Notes: generated by a model from the letters alone, not told the origin. A stretch of DNA of 64,000 nt from UBA1413 sp037447215 (GCA_037447215.1 JBBIHB010000004.1:71653-135652); one strand, 5' to 3'; counted from the first letter of the stretch, positions 8,754 through 18,010 are shown. Program-made: numbers and translations.

Positions 8754-10049
8754 TTAATCAAATCTTCGTTTTATAAACCAAAAGTCATACAAATTTACAC
8801 TCAAATTTAATTTTATGTAGTTTTCTCTGACCATGTTATTTTTAGTGCTTCCCCGTTTTCCAAGTTCTGCAGAAACATTAACAGTAGAATTTGAACGATA
8901 TACAGGTAACCCAACCCCAAAACTTATGCCAAAATCATTAACTTGCTGATTACCAATAATCAAGTATGAATTCTCATAATTAATTCCGGCACGGTAAGCG
9001 ATCCTGGAAGTATAACTTCTAATTGAAAATTTATCGGGAATATATTCGCCACCAATGGCAATTACACTGCGGTTGGTTAAGAAATGATAGGGCTCACCAA
9101 AGAATGTTGCTTTTGTCCATTGCTGGAAAAAGTAATCAGCATTAATTTCGAGTTTGTTCATTTTGACATACGAAAAGCCAACACCCGCCGAAAGAGGCAT
9201 TTGAATTTTATCTTTAATTTCCGATCTGTAAGTAATGGTGTCGTTATCGCTGTAAGGATTTCCACCCTGATCGTATAACACGAGGCTTTTGAATGAAATA
9301 TCGGAATTGAAAGAGGTGAATTTTGGTTTGTTTTCGAGGGTAGCACCAATTGTAACCGATTGTTCTTTGGGCAAAGGTATAGTTGCCTGCAATCCGAAAT
9401 TAACGCCAAAATCACGCAACCTGAGTCCATCAATCTTCTGAATAATGTACATTTCCTGATTTTGCGGAAAGGTTATACTGGCATTTCTCGACAACGATCC
9501 GAAAAAATAGAAAAGGTTTGCCCCGACCGAAATATTCCTGAATGGCCGGACCCCAAAACCAAGAAAAGCTCTTGAAAGTGATCCATCACCGTAATATATA
9601 TGCCTCACTTCACCCGAATTTTCAAGGCTCTGATTGATCTGAATATCATAGCCAACATCAGAATAAGGTGTAAGCCCCAAAGCAGTTGATATTCTTGAAC
9701 TGATCGGGAAACTCATAGAAAAATACCTGAAGTTGATATCATTGGTTGAGAAATTCCCAATATCGTTCCTGTATTGCGCAAACTTTCCGTTCATTCCAAA
9801 TTCGAATAAAAAAGCAAGCGAGTCGGTGGAAGTGTATGAGGCGGGATTTGCAAAATTTATCTGTTGCGAATTCCGGCTTCCAAGTGTGCCTCCACCCATG
9901 GCGCTGGTCCTGCCGTGCGACTGGCTGTGAAGGTCCCCGAGTCCAAAACGGGAAAAAGGTGAAGTAGTATTATTATTAAATTGCGCAAATAAAAAAGCCG
10001 GCAACAATACCAATCCGGCTATAACCAGCGCACTATAATTTTTCTGCAT
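8754..10049 (-). CDS. Putative outer-membrane beta-barrel protein
   Basis: A 431-residue protein with a clear signal peptide (SALVIAGLVLLPAFLFAQF). The mature part starts NNNTTSPFSRFGLGDL and continues as alternating amphipathic beta strands to the C-terminus, in the manner of FadL/OmpP1-type barrels (GGGTLGSRNSQQINFANPASY resembles the N-terminal lumen segment of that fold). It overlaps the 3' end of coaX by 17 bases and precedes the TPR gene, so it belongs to the same transcript as lptC. Substrate is unknown; a hydrophobic-compound porin is one possibility, an assembly factor another. Confidence 0.72.
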   Translation of the reverse strand: MQKNYSALVIAGLVLLPAFLFAQFNNNTTSPFSRFGLGDLHSQSHGRTSAMGGGTLGSRNSQQINFANPASYTSTDSLAFLFEFGMNGKFAQYRNDIGNFSTNDINFRYFSMSFPISSRISTALGLTPYSDVGYDIQINQSLENSGEVRHIYYGDGSLSRAFLGFGVRPFRNISVGANLFYFFGSLSRNASITFPQNQEMYIIQKIDGLRLRDFGVNFGLQATIPLPKEQSVTIGATLENKPKFTSFNSDISFKSLVLYDQGGNPYSDNDTITYRSEIKDKIQMPLSAGVGFSYVKMNKLEINADYFFQQWTKATFFGEPYHFLTNRSVIAIGGEYIPDKFSIRSYTSRIAYRAGINYENSYLIIGNQQVNDFGISFGVGLPVYRSNSTVNVSAELGKRGSTKNNMVRENYIKLNLSVNLYDFWFIKRRFD

Positions 10050-10767
10050 TATATTCCAAAATCCTGTTTAATCCTGTTGCTACTAAATTTGAGTGTACAA
10101 AGAAAGAACTTTTTAAATTGCTTTCAAAGAATTTGGTATCGCCCCCTGTAAAAATGACAGCGTTTTTTTTATAATTTTTCTTAAAATGTTCGATAAAAGT
10201 TTCGATCTCGAACAAAATACCATTCTGAACTCCTGAACGGATAGCGTTTTCGGTTGAATCGCCCCATAGGCTGAATTTATTGCTGTCATGTATCAACGGA
10301 AGTTTTTCGGTAAAGTTGTGCAAAGCCCTGAATCTCATAACTAAACCGGGTGAAATATTGCCTCCCAGGTATTCACCCTTTTCGGTAACCAGGTCATAAG
10401 TCAGGGCAGTTCCGGCATCGATCACCAAAAGATTGGATCCGGGATATAAATAATTTGCTCCAACAACAGCGGCCAGTCTGTCGCGGCCCAATGTCTCTGG
10501 TGTTTTGTATAAGCACTTGATTGGTACCGGTGTTCTTTGGTCGAGCACAATTAATATTTCAGTTTTCTTTCTTATAAATTCAATCCATTCAGGATTCTCC
10601 GATCGGGTTGATGAAATTATTGTTTTGCCAATTGTGGGATATTCACTGAATATATTACTAATTGATTCACCCTGAAAATGACTTGCGTAAATGGTGAACA
10701 AATATTCTGATTGCTGAAACAACGAATATTTTGTCCGGGTATTCCCGATATCAATAACCAGGTTCAT
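10033..10767 (-). CDS. coaX: Type III pantothenate kinase
   Basis: CoaX phosphorylates pantothenate, the first committed step of coenzyme A synthesis. The 244-residue sequence opens with the ATP-binding signature MNLVIDIGNTRTKYSLF and contains LGRDRLAAVVGA, the D-A-G-T-A-L-T-Y-D core and GGNISPGLVMRFRALHNFTEKLPL, all typical of the ASKHA-fold family. It overlaps nadC by 4 bases (start on stop) and the following barrel gene by 17, showing tight coupling. No alternative pantothenate kinase is seen in the window. Confidence 0.95.
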   Translation of the reverse strand: MNLVIDIGNTRTKYSLFQQSEYLFTIYASHFQGESISNIFSEYPTIGKTIISSTRSENPEWIEFIRKKTEILIVLDQRTPVPIKCLYKTPETLGRDRLAAVVGANYLYPGSNLLVIDAGTALTYDLVTEKGEYLGGNISPGLVMRFRALHNFTEKLPLIHDSNKFSLWGDSTENAIRSGVQNGILFEIETFIEHFKKNYKKNAVIFTGGDTKFFESNLKSSFFVHSNLVATGLNRILEYNAEKL

Positions 10768-11612
10768 TCTGTAATCCGTTGACTGATGTCGAGTGCCTGA
10801 ACCGAATGGGTTAAAGCGCCTACCGAAATAAAATCAACTCCAGTGGCTGCAACTTCCCTTATCCGATCCAGGGTCATATTTCCCGATGCTTCAGTTTTTG
10901 CCCTTCCGCCAATTAGTTTAACAGCTGATTTCATCGTAATTGTATCCATATTGTCGAGCATGATTATGTCGGCACCGGCATCAAGGGCTTGCTGGACCTC
11001 ATCGAGATTGGTGGTTTCAACTTCAATCCTGGTGAAAGGATCGATTTTTGAACGAATTGCTCCAACAGCCATTCCTATTCCTCCAGCAACTGCAATATGG
11101 TTGTCCTTGATCATCACCATATCATACAATCCAATCCGATGGTTGATTGCGCCACCTGCCTTTACAGAATATTTATCGAGTAATCTGAATCCGGGAAGAG
11201 TTTTCCGGGTGTCGAGTATCATAGAATCAGTTCCAGCAACTGCCTTTACATATTTTGCTGCCAAGGTTGCAATACCCGACATTCGCTGCAGAAAATTAAG
11301 GGCTGACCGCTCACCGGTTAGCAATGCCCTATAACTGGCCGAAAATTTTACGATCACATCCCCCGAAGAAACCTGATTACCATCAGATACTTGCGGGTAC
11401 CATTCCAGTGCCAAATCCAACTTACGGAAGACCATTTCAGCAACTTCGAGACCCGCAACAACACCATCGGCTTTTGCAACCATAAACGCATTGCGCCTCT
11501 CGGATGACGGAATAAGTTGATTGGTTGTAATGTCTCCCCCACCCACATCCTCAGCCAAAGCCAGGTCAACCAGAATTTTTGCAGATTCTTTTTCCTTTTG
11601 ATTGAGCTTCAT
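10764..11612 (-). CDS. nadC: Nicotinate-nucleotide pyrophosphorylase (carboxylating)
   Basis: NadC converts quinolinate and PRPP to nicotinate mononucleotide, CO2 and pyrophosphate. The 282-residue protein is full length: N-terminal ALAEDVGGGDITT, the ALNFLQRMSGIAT core, the phosphate-binding region ILDTRKTLPGFRLLDKYSVKAGG with the catalytic lysine/arginine set, and late glycine-rich motifs (IMLDNMD, EASGNMTLDRIREVAATGVDFISVGALTHS). It starts 23 bases after nadB, so the two consecutive de novo NAD enzymes are cotranscribed. nadA (quinolinate synthase) is not in the window. Confidence 0.96.
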   Translation of the reverse strand: MKLNQKEKESAKILVDLALAEDVGGGDITTNQLIPSSERRNAFMVAKADGVVAGLEVAEMVFRKLDLALEWYPQVSDGNQVSSGDVIVKFSASYRALLTGERSALNFLQRMSGIATLAAKYVKAVAGTDSMILDTRKTLPGFRLLDKYSVKAGGAINHRIGLYDMVMIKDNHIAVAGGIGMAVGAIRSKIDPFTRIEVETTNLDEVQQALDAGADIIMLDNMDTITMKSAVKLIGGRAKTEASGNMTLDRIREVAATGVDFISVGALTHSVQALDISQRITE

Positions 11613-11635
11613 TGATATCTGAAATTCAATGTTAT

Positions 11636-13219
11636 TTAATTGTTTGGTTTTTCCCGTATTTTTATAAACTGCAGGTTTTCCCCTTTATGCTGAACAATGT
11701 GAACCCTGAATGCTTCACTCTCTTCGGGATAATCCTCTCTGATATGACCTCCCCTGCTTTCCTCACGCAATATAGCAGCTTTGCTTATCAAATAGCATAT
11801 TTTTGCCATACTATTGATCTTAAATAAATTATAATCGAATTGGCTTTCACCAAATTTGGTCATAATCTGTTCAAACCTCATCAAAGCAGATTCCATTTTA
11901 TAGCGTATCCTCACTATCCCCAGATTTTTCATCATCAGATCGGCCATCTCATTTCTGAGTTCAAGGTAAAGGTTTTCGGTTGAAGATGTTAACCGGAAGG
12001 GATTTATGTCGGGCAATGGGCAAGTTGAAAAGCTTAATTTTGAAGCCATGTCACTTGCACGTTTCCCGAAAACGAGGCATTCGAGCAGTGAGTTGCTTGC
12101 CAGCCGGTTAGCTCCCATTACTCCTGTTGAAGCTGCTTCTCCGCACACAAAAAGTCCGTGTACATTGGTTTCGCCATGTAAACCCGATCTGACACCCCCA
12201 ACCATATAATGTGCAGCCGGTGCAACCGGTATAAGATCACGGGCCATGTCAATGCCATAACCTTTCAGGGTTTGATATATGGTCTGAAAACGACAAGTGA
12301 TATAAGAACTGTCGAGGTGTTTTACCGATAAAAAAACAAAAGGAGTGCCGGTTTTTTCCATTTCCCTGAAAATTGAGTAGGCAACCACATCACGTGGAGC
12401 AAGTTCCGCCATGGGGTGTAATTTCGTCATAAACCGTTCACCTTTATGGTTCAGAAGCCATGCACCTTCGCCCCTCACAGCTTCGCTGATCAGAAAAGGA
12501 TCAAGTCCGGGCAGGGCAAGGGCCGATGGATGAAATTGAATAAATTCAAGGTCGGCCAATTGTGCCCCGCAATCGTAAGCCATCGCAATTCCATCTCCGG
12601 TGGCAGTATGTGGATTGGTTGAACGGCTGTAAACCCTCGACAATCCCCCGGTAGCCAATATAACTGCCTTTGCCCTGAATAAAATATTTTCCTGCGATAC
12701 TAAACTTATGGCCTGAATTCCGATGAGACAATTTTCATTGGTTAAAATCCTCACAACTGCAGTATATTCAAAAGAGGTTATATTACTCTTTCCCCTGATT
12801 TTGTCAAGCATAAAAAGTGTAAGTTTCTTACCGGTTGCATCACCACCGGCATGTAATATTCTCCTTCGGCTATGGCCTCCTTCAAGACCGGGTATAATTT
12901 CGCCATCGTGCTTATCGAAAGGCATTCCCATTTCAATCAATTCACGTACCCTGCTGCGGCCCTCGTTCACCAATACCTCAACTGCATCGTAATCGCAAAG
13001 GCCCCTTCCGGCAACAAGCGTATCATGAATGTGAAGTTCGGGTGAATCGTCGGGGGCGGTAACTGCGGCAATTCCTCCCTGTGCAAACCACGAATTGCTG
13101 GTATCGAGTTCTGATTTGGTGACTATGGCTACACTGCCGTAACGAGAAGCATACCATGCAGCTGTAAGCCCAGCAAGGCCGCTTCCGATTACCACAGTAT
13201 TAAATTGAAGTTTTTGCAT
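11636..13219 (-). CDS. nadB: L-aspartate oxidase
   Basis: NadB oxidises L-aspartate to iminoaspartate using FAD, the first step of de novo NAD synthesis. An FAD-binding Rossmann motif opens the protein (VVIGSGLAGLTAAWYASR), followed by NSWFAQGGIAAV and the succinate dehydrogenase/fumarate reductase flavoprotein signature region GGHSRRRILHAGGDATGK. The end of the FAD domain (GLFVCGEAASTGVMGANRLASNSLLECLVFG) and the C-terminal helical domain are present. The frame runs up to 13255, but the ATG at 13219 (MQKLQFNTVVIG) gives the normal start and 527 residues. It is followed by nadC after 23 bases. Confidence 0.95.
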   Translation of the reverse strand: MQKLQFNTVVIGSGLAGLTAAWYASRYGSVAIVTKSELDTSNSWFAQGGIAAVTAPDDSPELHIHDTLVAGRGLCDYDAVEVLVNEGRSRVRELIEMGMPFDKHDGEIIPGLEGGHSRRRILHAGGDATGKKLTLFMLDKIRGKSNITSFEYTAVVRILTNENCLIGIQAISLVSQENILFRAKAVILATGGLSRVYSRSTNPHTATGDGIAMAYDCGAQLADLEFIQFHPSALALPGLDPFLISEAVRGEGAWLLNHKGERFMTKLHPMAELAPRDVVAYSIFREMEKTGTPFVFLSVKHLDSSYITCRFQTIYQTLKGYGIDMARDLIPVAPAAHYMVGGVRSGLHGETNVHGLFVCGEAASTGVMGANRLASNSLLECLVFGKRASDMASKLSFSTCPLPDINPFRLTSSTENLYLELRNEMADLMMKNLGIVRIRYKMESALMRFEQIMTKFGESQFDYNLFKINSMAKICYLISKAAILREESRGGHIREDYPEESEAFRVHIVQHKGENLQFIKIREKPNN

Positions 13220-13258
13220 CAAAATCTGGTCTGAATTCAACCTCAAAAGTAACATTAA

Positions 13259-13975
13259 TCAACAGAAATTTCCCAGATAAAGCGGTATTTCCGAAATTGA
13301 CCCGACTGTAATAAACCTGCCTTCCGGAATCTCATGATCAGCAACTTTTTCATGTTCCCACGTTATATGAAATGGTACATGAATGGCATATCCTCCTAAT
13401 TTAATAACGGGGAGAATATCAGATTTTATTGAATTTCCAACCATCAGGAACTCACTGGCATCAATATCGAGATGAGCAAGAAGCCGTTTATAATTATCAA
13501 CCTGCTTATCGCTCATGATCTCGATATGATGGAAATATCTACTGATACATGAATTTTTTAATTTTCTTTCCTGATCAAGTAAATCACCTTTAGTGGCAAC
13601 AATCAACCGATAATGGGGGAAAAGTTTTTCGAGTACCTGTTGAACTCCAGGCAGAAGGGTATTTTTCAGCGCAATTTGTTCTTTTCCCATATCGAGTATC
13701 TGTGAAATGGTTGCAACATTAATATTCCCTTTGCTGACAAGTATGGCCGTTTCGATAAGCGAAAGCATGAAAGCTTTTGTACCGTAACCGTATAACTCCA
13801 TATTTGCCATCTCTACATCGTAAAGCCTTTTATGAATATCGTGTGAAGATCCATAATCCAGAAGCAGTTGGCAAAATTTTTCCTCGGTTTCGCGGTAATA
13901 AGGTTCATTTACCCAAAGGGTATCATCAGCATCAAAACCAATCACTTTAATTTTATCGGGGTAGAAATTTTTCAT
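13259..13975 (-). CDS. HAD-family hydrolase
   Basis: A 238-residue haloacid-dehalogenase superfamily phosphatase. Motif I is IGFDADDTLWVNE (nucleophile D and acid/base D two residues on), motif II is LIVATKG, and motifs III/IV are around YKRLLAH and FLMVGNSIKSDILPVIKLG. An inserted helical cap between motifs I and II (~residues 20-110) resembles the YjjG/phosphoglycolate phosphatase type. The substrate cannot be told from sequence; nucleotide or sugar phosphates are usual for this class. It ends 39 bases before nadB and is probably the first gene of the long leftward operon, so a link to nucleotide metabolism is possible but unproved. Confidence 0.85.
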   Translation of the reverse strand: MKNFYPDKIKVIGFDADDTLWVNEPYYRETEEKFCQLLLDYGSSHDIHKRLYDVEMANMELYGYGTKAFMLSLIETAILVSKGNINVATISQILDMGKEQIALKNTLLPGVQQVLEKLFPHYRLIVATKGDLLDQERKLKNSCISRYFHHIEIMSDKQVDNYKRLLAHLDIDASEFLMVGNSIKSDILPVIKLGGYAIHVPFHITWEHEKVADHEIPEGRFITVGSISEIPLYLGNFC

Positions 13976-13994
13976 GTCGATTATAAATGAGGTG

Positions 13995-14002
13995 CAAAAG
14001 TA
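13995..14002 (-). promoter_or_regulatory. Putative -7 box for the HAD-nadB-nadC-coaX operon
   Basis: On the minus strand the sequence reads TACTTTTG, an exact match to the Bacteroidota -7 consensus TAnnTTTG, 20 bases upstream of the HAD start. No clear -33 TTTG is seen at the right distance. Confidence 0.45.
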
Positions 14003-14088
14003 AAAAAAACCAGACGAGGATTTCCTTTTTGAAGCAATTACAGGTTTTATGTTATTTTTACCCGTGTTTCATAATACAAAATCAGGAT

Positions 14089-15615
14089 ATGCAGAAAATA
14101 AATATTATCAAACAAATTTTTTTAATTAACTTCTTAATTTTCAATAGTTTATTTACCCTTTCACAAGCATTGTACCCCAAATACGAATTTCGGGGAGTTT
14201 GGGTTGCAACCGTAAATAACATCGATTGGCCATCGAAGCCCGGATTGGGAGTGGAATCTATGAAAAAGGAGGCTATCGAATTGCTCGATATGCACAGGAG
14301 CCAGGGTATGAATGTCGTAATATTCCAGGTTAGACCCTGTTCCGATGCTTTTTATTATTCTGAACTGGAACCCTGGTCGAGGTACCTGACAGGAACTCCG
14401 GGGAAAGCACCACAACCATTTTTTGATCCGTTACAATTCTGGATTGAAGAAGCGCACAAAAGAGGTATGGAACTACATGCATGGCTAAATCCATACAGGC
14501 TTTCGCAAAATAGTTCCGAACCGATTGCAGGAAACCATATAGCTTTCAAAAATCCCGACTGGGTGGTTAATTACGGCAACAAACTCTATTTTGATCCCGG
14601 AGTACCAGCCACACGGGTATATGTAACCAATGTGGTTTGCGACATTGTCAGGCGATATGATGTGGATGCAATTCATTTCGATGATTATTTTTATCCTTAT
14701 CCCCTTAGCCAGCCTTTCCCCGACGATGCCTCGTTTGCCATATATAACCGTGCATTTACTCCCGATCAGAAAGATCACTGGCGCCGCGAAAACGTCGATA
14801 TTCTCATTAAAATGCTGAACGATTCGATTAAAGATATCAAGCCTTGGGTAAAATTTGGGATCAGCCCTTTCGGGGTTTGGCGGAACCGTAATATGGATGA
14901 AGAAGGATCCGACACCAGGGCAGGTGTTACCAATTACGACCATTTGTATGCTGACATTCGCAAATGGTTGCGCGAAGGATGGATCGACTATGTTGTTCCG
15001 CAAATTTACTGGGAGATAGGTCATCCGGCTGCCGATTTCGAAACCCTGGTCAGATGGTGGAACCGAAACAGTTATGGCAAGGGTCTTTATATTGGGCACT
15101 CACCCTACAAACTTGAATCTGCATCCACAGTGGAAGCCTGGCGCAAACCAGACCAGTTGCCCCGCCAGGTTGATCTATTGCGTAAATTTAACAATGTTAG
15201 AGGTAGCGCATATTTCAGCAGTAACCAATTCAAACGCGACCTGTTCGGGTTTCAGGACACTCTTAAAGCCAGATTATACAGGTTACCTTCCCTCACACCG
15301 CCAATGCCATGGTTAAAGGCAGAAAAACCCACCACTCCAACAAGGATCTGGGTTTCGGGACGAAGGGTTCATTGGCAACCAGTTCCTTCCACCATCAGGA
15401 CACCGCATCCCACCCGATATCTGGTGTATCTCAACGAAACTGGCACTTTATTCGATCCGGCCAATCCTGCTTTTATTGTACAACTTACCGATCATACAGC
15501 CGTGCAATTCACTCGGCGTAGCGGGAAACGGAAAACATACGAAGTCAGGATTTCGGCCCTCGACCGGCTTAATAACGAAAGCCCCATATCACAGCCTGTA
15601 ATTATCCGTTTGTAA
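14089..15615 (+). CDS. Secreted GHL10-family glycoside hydrolase-like protein
   Basis: A 508-residue protein of the GHL10 (formerly DUF187) family, a TIM-barrel group that includes E. coli DigH/YddW, which cuts denuded peptidoglycan glycan strands. The start EFRGVWVATVNNIDWPSKPG is diagnostic; further landmarks are NVVIFQVRPCSDAFYYS, the AHKRGMELHAWLNPYR segment, the likely active-site stretch DAIHFDDYFYPYP and FGISPFGVWRN. A fibronectin-III-like domain probably occupies the last ~110 residues. I start it at the ATG at 14089, which gives a good signal peptide (IFLINFLIFNSLFTLSQA); the frame extends upstream to 13987 without one. No lipobox is present, so it is probably periplasmic. It heads a trio with the DUF4922 and SpoIID genes 67 bases downstream. 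Confidence 0.87.
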   Translation: MQKINIIKQIFLINFLIFNSLFTLSQALYPKYEFRGVWVATVNNIDWPSKPGLGVESMKKEAIELLDMHRSQGMNVVIFQVRPCSDAFYYSELEPWSRYLTGTPGKAPQPFFDPLQFWIEEAHKRGMELHAWLNPYRLSQNSSEPIAGNHIAFKNPDWVVNYGNKLYFDPGVPATRVYVTNVVCDIVRRYDVDAIHFDDYFYPYPLSQPFPDDASFAIYNRAFTPDQKDHWRRENVDILIKMLNDSIKDIKPWVKFGISPFGVWRNRNMDEEGSDTRAGVTNYDHLYADIRKWLREGWIDYVVPQIYWEIGHPAADFETLVRWWNRNSYGKGLYIGHSPYKLESASTVEAWRKPDQLPRQVDLLRKFNNVRGSAYFSSNQFKRDLFGFQDTLKARLYRLPSLTPPMPWLKAEKPTTPTRIWVSGRRVHWQPVPSTIRTPHPTRYLVYLNETGTLFDPANPAFIVQLTDHTAVQFTRRSGKRKTYEVRISALDRLNNESPISQPVIIRL

Positions 15616-15682
15616 ATTAAACAGCATGATGGGATACCATAAATTATATAACCACTGTAATAGTATTGCGTAAAAAATAATT

Positions 15683-16675
15683 ATGAACAGCTTATGTGAC
15701 ACAGATCTGAAAAAATATGGCAAAACCTTTTCACTTTCGAAAAAGGCAATATCCCTTATCAACCATCAGAAAGCCAACTGGCCATTGGCAGCGGCAAACT
15801 ATGCTTCATTGCGCCAGGTACAGCACCGAAGCTTTAATTTTGGCCATTTCCGGATCGATTGCCAGTTTAACCCCGGACGAATCCGCTCTTCGGCTGCCAA
15901 TACCGAAGCCCAAGCGATTCAGGAAAGGCCTTGTTTCCTTTGCGAAGTAAACCGCCCTTCTGAACAAGCAGGAATTTTATTTAAAAATGATTATACAATT
16001 CTTTGCAATCCATTCCCGATATTTCCATATCACCTGACCATTCCCCATCACCGCCATGAACCTCAAATCCTTGAAGGGCATATAGCTGTTTTTTTGAAAC
16101 TTATACACGACCTTGATGAGTTTGTGATATTTTACAACGGGGCGCAATGCGGGGCTTCGGCACCAGACCATTTTCATTTTCAGGCTGGCATAAAAGACAT
16201 TCTTCCTATCGAAGAAGAACTGGAAAACCTTATGACCGATCAGGCATCGTGTATTTCATATAATACTGAAATTAAGGTGAACTTTGTTGAGGACTATCTG
16301 CGGAGGCTTGTTATTTTGAAGGCAACGGAACCCGGGGTAATTGAATCCTTGATTTTCAAGACCATTTCTACGCTCAGAAAGCCCGGACAAACCAGTGAGC
16401 CAATGATCAACCTAATTGGATGGTTCAAGAACAACCAATGGCATATTGTGATTTTTCCGCGCGCAGCGCAAAGACCACGTGAATATTATGCCGATGATTT
16501 CGAACGAATCCTTGTCAGCCCGGCTGCAGTTGAGCTTGGCGGATTGATAATACTTCCCCGTGAAGAAGATTTTTACAAAATAACAGCAAATGACCTGGAG
16601 AGCATTTACAGTCAGGTTACACTTCAAAAAAATGATTTCGATGAATTGAAACAGCACTTAATTCAAACCTTATGA
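15683..16675 (+). CDS. DUF4922 protein with HIT/GalT-like motifs
   Basis: A 330-residue cytosolic protein of a family (DUF4922) abundant in Bacteroidales and not characterised. What can be seen is a possible zinc pair C84-x-x-C87 (RPCFLCEVN), a stretch NPFPIFPYHLTIPHHRHEPQIL like the substrate-side segment of Ap4A phosphorylases and GalT, and H163-F-H165-F-Q167, which matches the H-x-H-x-Q catalytic pattern of HIT/GalT nucleotidyltransferases. It is therefore likely a nucleotidylyl transferase or phosphorylase, possibly acting on a nucleotide sugar; the substrate is unknown. Its stop overlaps the SpoIID-domain start by 4 bases (ATGA), which implies coupled translation and a linked function. 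Confidence 0.8.
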   Translation: MNSLCDTDLKKYGKTFSLSKKAISLINHQKANWPLAAANYASLRQVQHRSFNFGHFRIDCQFNPGRIRSSAANTEAQAIQERPCFLCEVNRPSEQAGILFKNDYTILCNPFPIFPYHLTIPHHRHEPQILEGHIAVFLKLIHDLDEFVIFYNGAQCGASAPDHFHFQAGIKDILPIEEELENLMTDQASCISYNTEIKVNFVEDYLRRLVILKATEPGVIESLIFKTISTLRKPGQTSEPMINLIGWFKNNQWHIVIFPRAAQRPREYYADDFERILVSPAAVELGGLIILPREEDFYKITANDLESIYSQVTLQKNDFDELKQHLIQTL

Positions 16676-18009
16676 GCAAACAACCTATTATCAATGTGGG
16701 TATAATGTCGGGCAACCCAATTGAATTCATACTTGAAACCGGTTATCATCACAACAACAACTTATTGGCACAGGGCGCCTATAACATTGAACTTAAAAAG
16801 GGTAAACTGATCCTGCAAGGTGAAGGTATTCTGGTAATTACCGAAGAGGATATTGCCTTGATACCCGTATTCAGAACCAACTCATTTTTATTGAAAGGTG
16901 TGACCATCGGAATCCAGTTTCACTGGGAGCAAAAAGAAGATCAGCGATTTACAGGAGGACTACATTTCATTAAGGAGAATGGTTCAATCAGGGTTATCAA
17001 TACCATTCACCTCGAAGATTACCTGAAAAGTGTAATCTCATCTGAAATGAGTGCCAAAAGTTCGGCAGAATTGTTAAAAGCACATGCAGTAATTTCACGG
17101 AGTTGGCTCCTTGCTCAGATCGAAAAAAAGAAATCCCTGGTAGCTTCTGAAATATCATTCAATTCGAACCAGGTCAGCGATCAGGAGATTGTAAGATGGT
17201 ACGACCGTGAAGACCATTCTGATTTTGATGTCTGTGCCGATGACCATTGCCAGAGGTATCACGGCATAACAAAAATAATTTCGGCTGCTGCTTCAGATGC
17301 TGTTAATGACACCAAGGGCGAGATTATCGAAGCCATGAATGAGATATGCGATGCACGTTTCTCGAAATGTTGCGGTGGAATTTCCGAAAGTTTTGAAAAC
17401 AATTGGGAACCCTTGCCCAAAACCTACCTTCGTGCCATCAGCGATCGAAAACACCTTGGTTCACCCCCCTCTCACGACCTGCGCAATGAGCAGAATGCCC
17501 GTGAATGGATTGAAAGTTCGCCCGAAGCATTCTGCAACACCACCAACAGGAAAATTTTGGCGCAGGTGCTACCCGATTTCGATCAGAAAACAACTGATTT
17601 TTTCAGGTGGAAAACTGAATATGCTCAGGATGATTTATCTTCCCTGATATTGAAGCGTTCCGGTTTCGATTTCGGAAAAATAATCCGCATAGAACCCCTT
17701 GAAAGAGGATATTCAGGGAGGATCATTCGCTTAAAGATAACAGGTACCAAACGAACAATGGTGGTGGGAAAAGAACTTGAAATACGTAAATGGCTTTCAC
17801 CTTCGCACCTGTATAGTTCAGCCTTTGTTATCGATTATAGTGACATAAATGGAGGTATTCCGGGAAAAATTATTCTCAAAGGAGCCGGATGGGGACATGG
17901 TACAGGACTCTGTCAGATTGGTGCAGCAGTCATGGGAGAAACAGGCTTTACTTACAAAGAAATTTTAAGTCACTATTTCAGTGGATCACAAATAAGAAAA
18001 ATATATTGA
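16672..18009 (+). CDS. SpoIID/LytB-domain protein without signal peptide
   Basis: The 445-residue protein carries a SpoIID domain. The segment IHLEDYLKSVISSEMSA holds the acidic residue of the SpoIID lytic transglycosylase site, DVCADDHCQRYHG is the characteristic Cys pair, and GWGHGTGLCQIGAAVMG is the closing signature. In Bacillus, SpoIID cleaves glycan strands from which stem peptides have been removed. An extra N-terminal domain (~100 residues, INVGIMSGNPIEFILE) precedes it, and a ~130-residue insertion sits in the middle. Unusually, there is no signal peptide or membrane segment, so as read the product is cytosolic. It overlaps the DUF4922 gene by 4 bases and ends one base before the convergent TPR gene. 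Confidence 0.85.
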   Translation: MSKQPIINVGIMSGNPIEFILETGYHHNNNLLAQGAYNIELKKGKLILQGEGILVITEEDIALIPVFRTNSFLLKGVTIGIQFHWEQKEDQRFTGGLHFIKENGSIRVINTIHLEDYLKSVISSEMSAKSSAELLKAHAVISRSWLLAQIEKKKSLVASEISFNSNQVSDQEIVRWYDREDHSDFDVCADDHCQRYHGITKIISAAASDAVNDTKGEIIEAMNEICDARFSKCCGGISESFENNWEPLPKTYLRAISDRKHLGSPPSHDLRNEQNAREWIESSPEAFCNTTNRKILAQVLPDFDQKTTDFFRWKTEYAQDDLSSLILKRSGFDFGKIIRIEPLERGYSGRIIRLKITGTKRTMVVGKELEIRKWLSPSHLYSSAFVIDYSDINGGIPGKIILKGAGWGHGTGLCQIGAAVMGETGFTYKEILSHYFSGSQIRKIY

Positions 18010-18010
18010 T

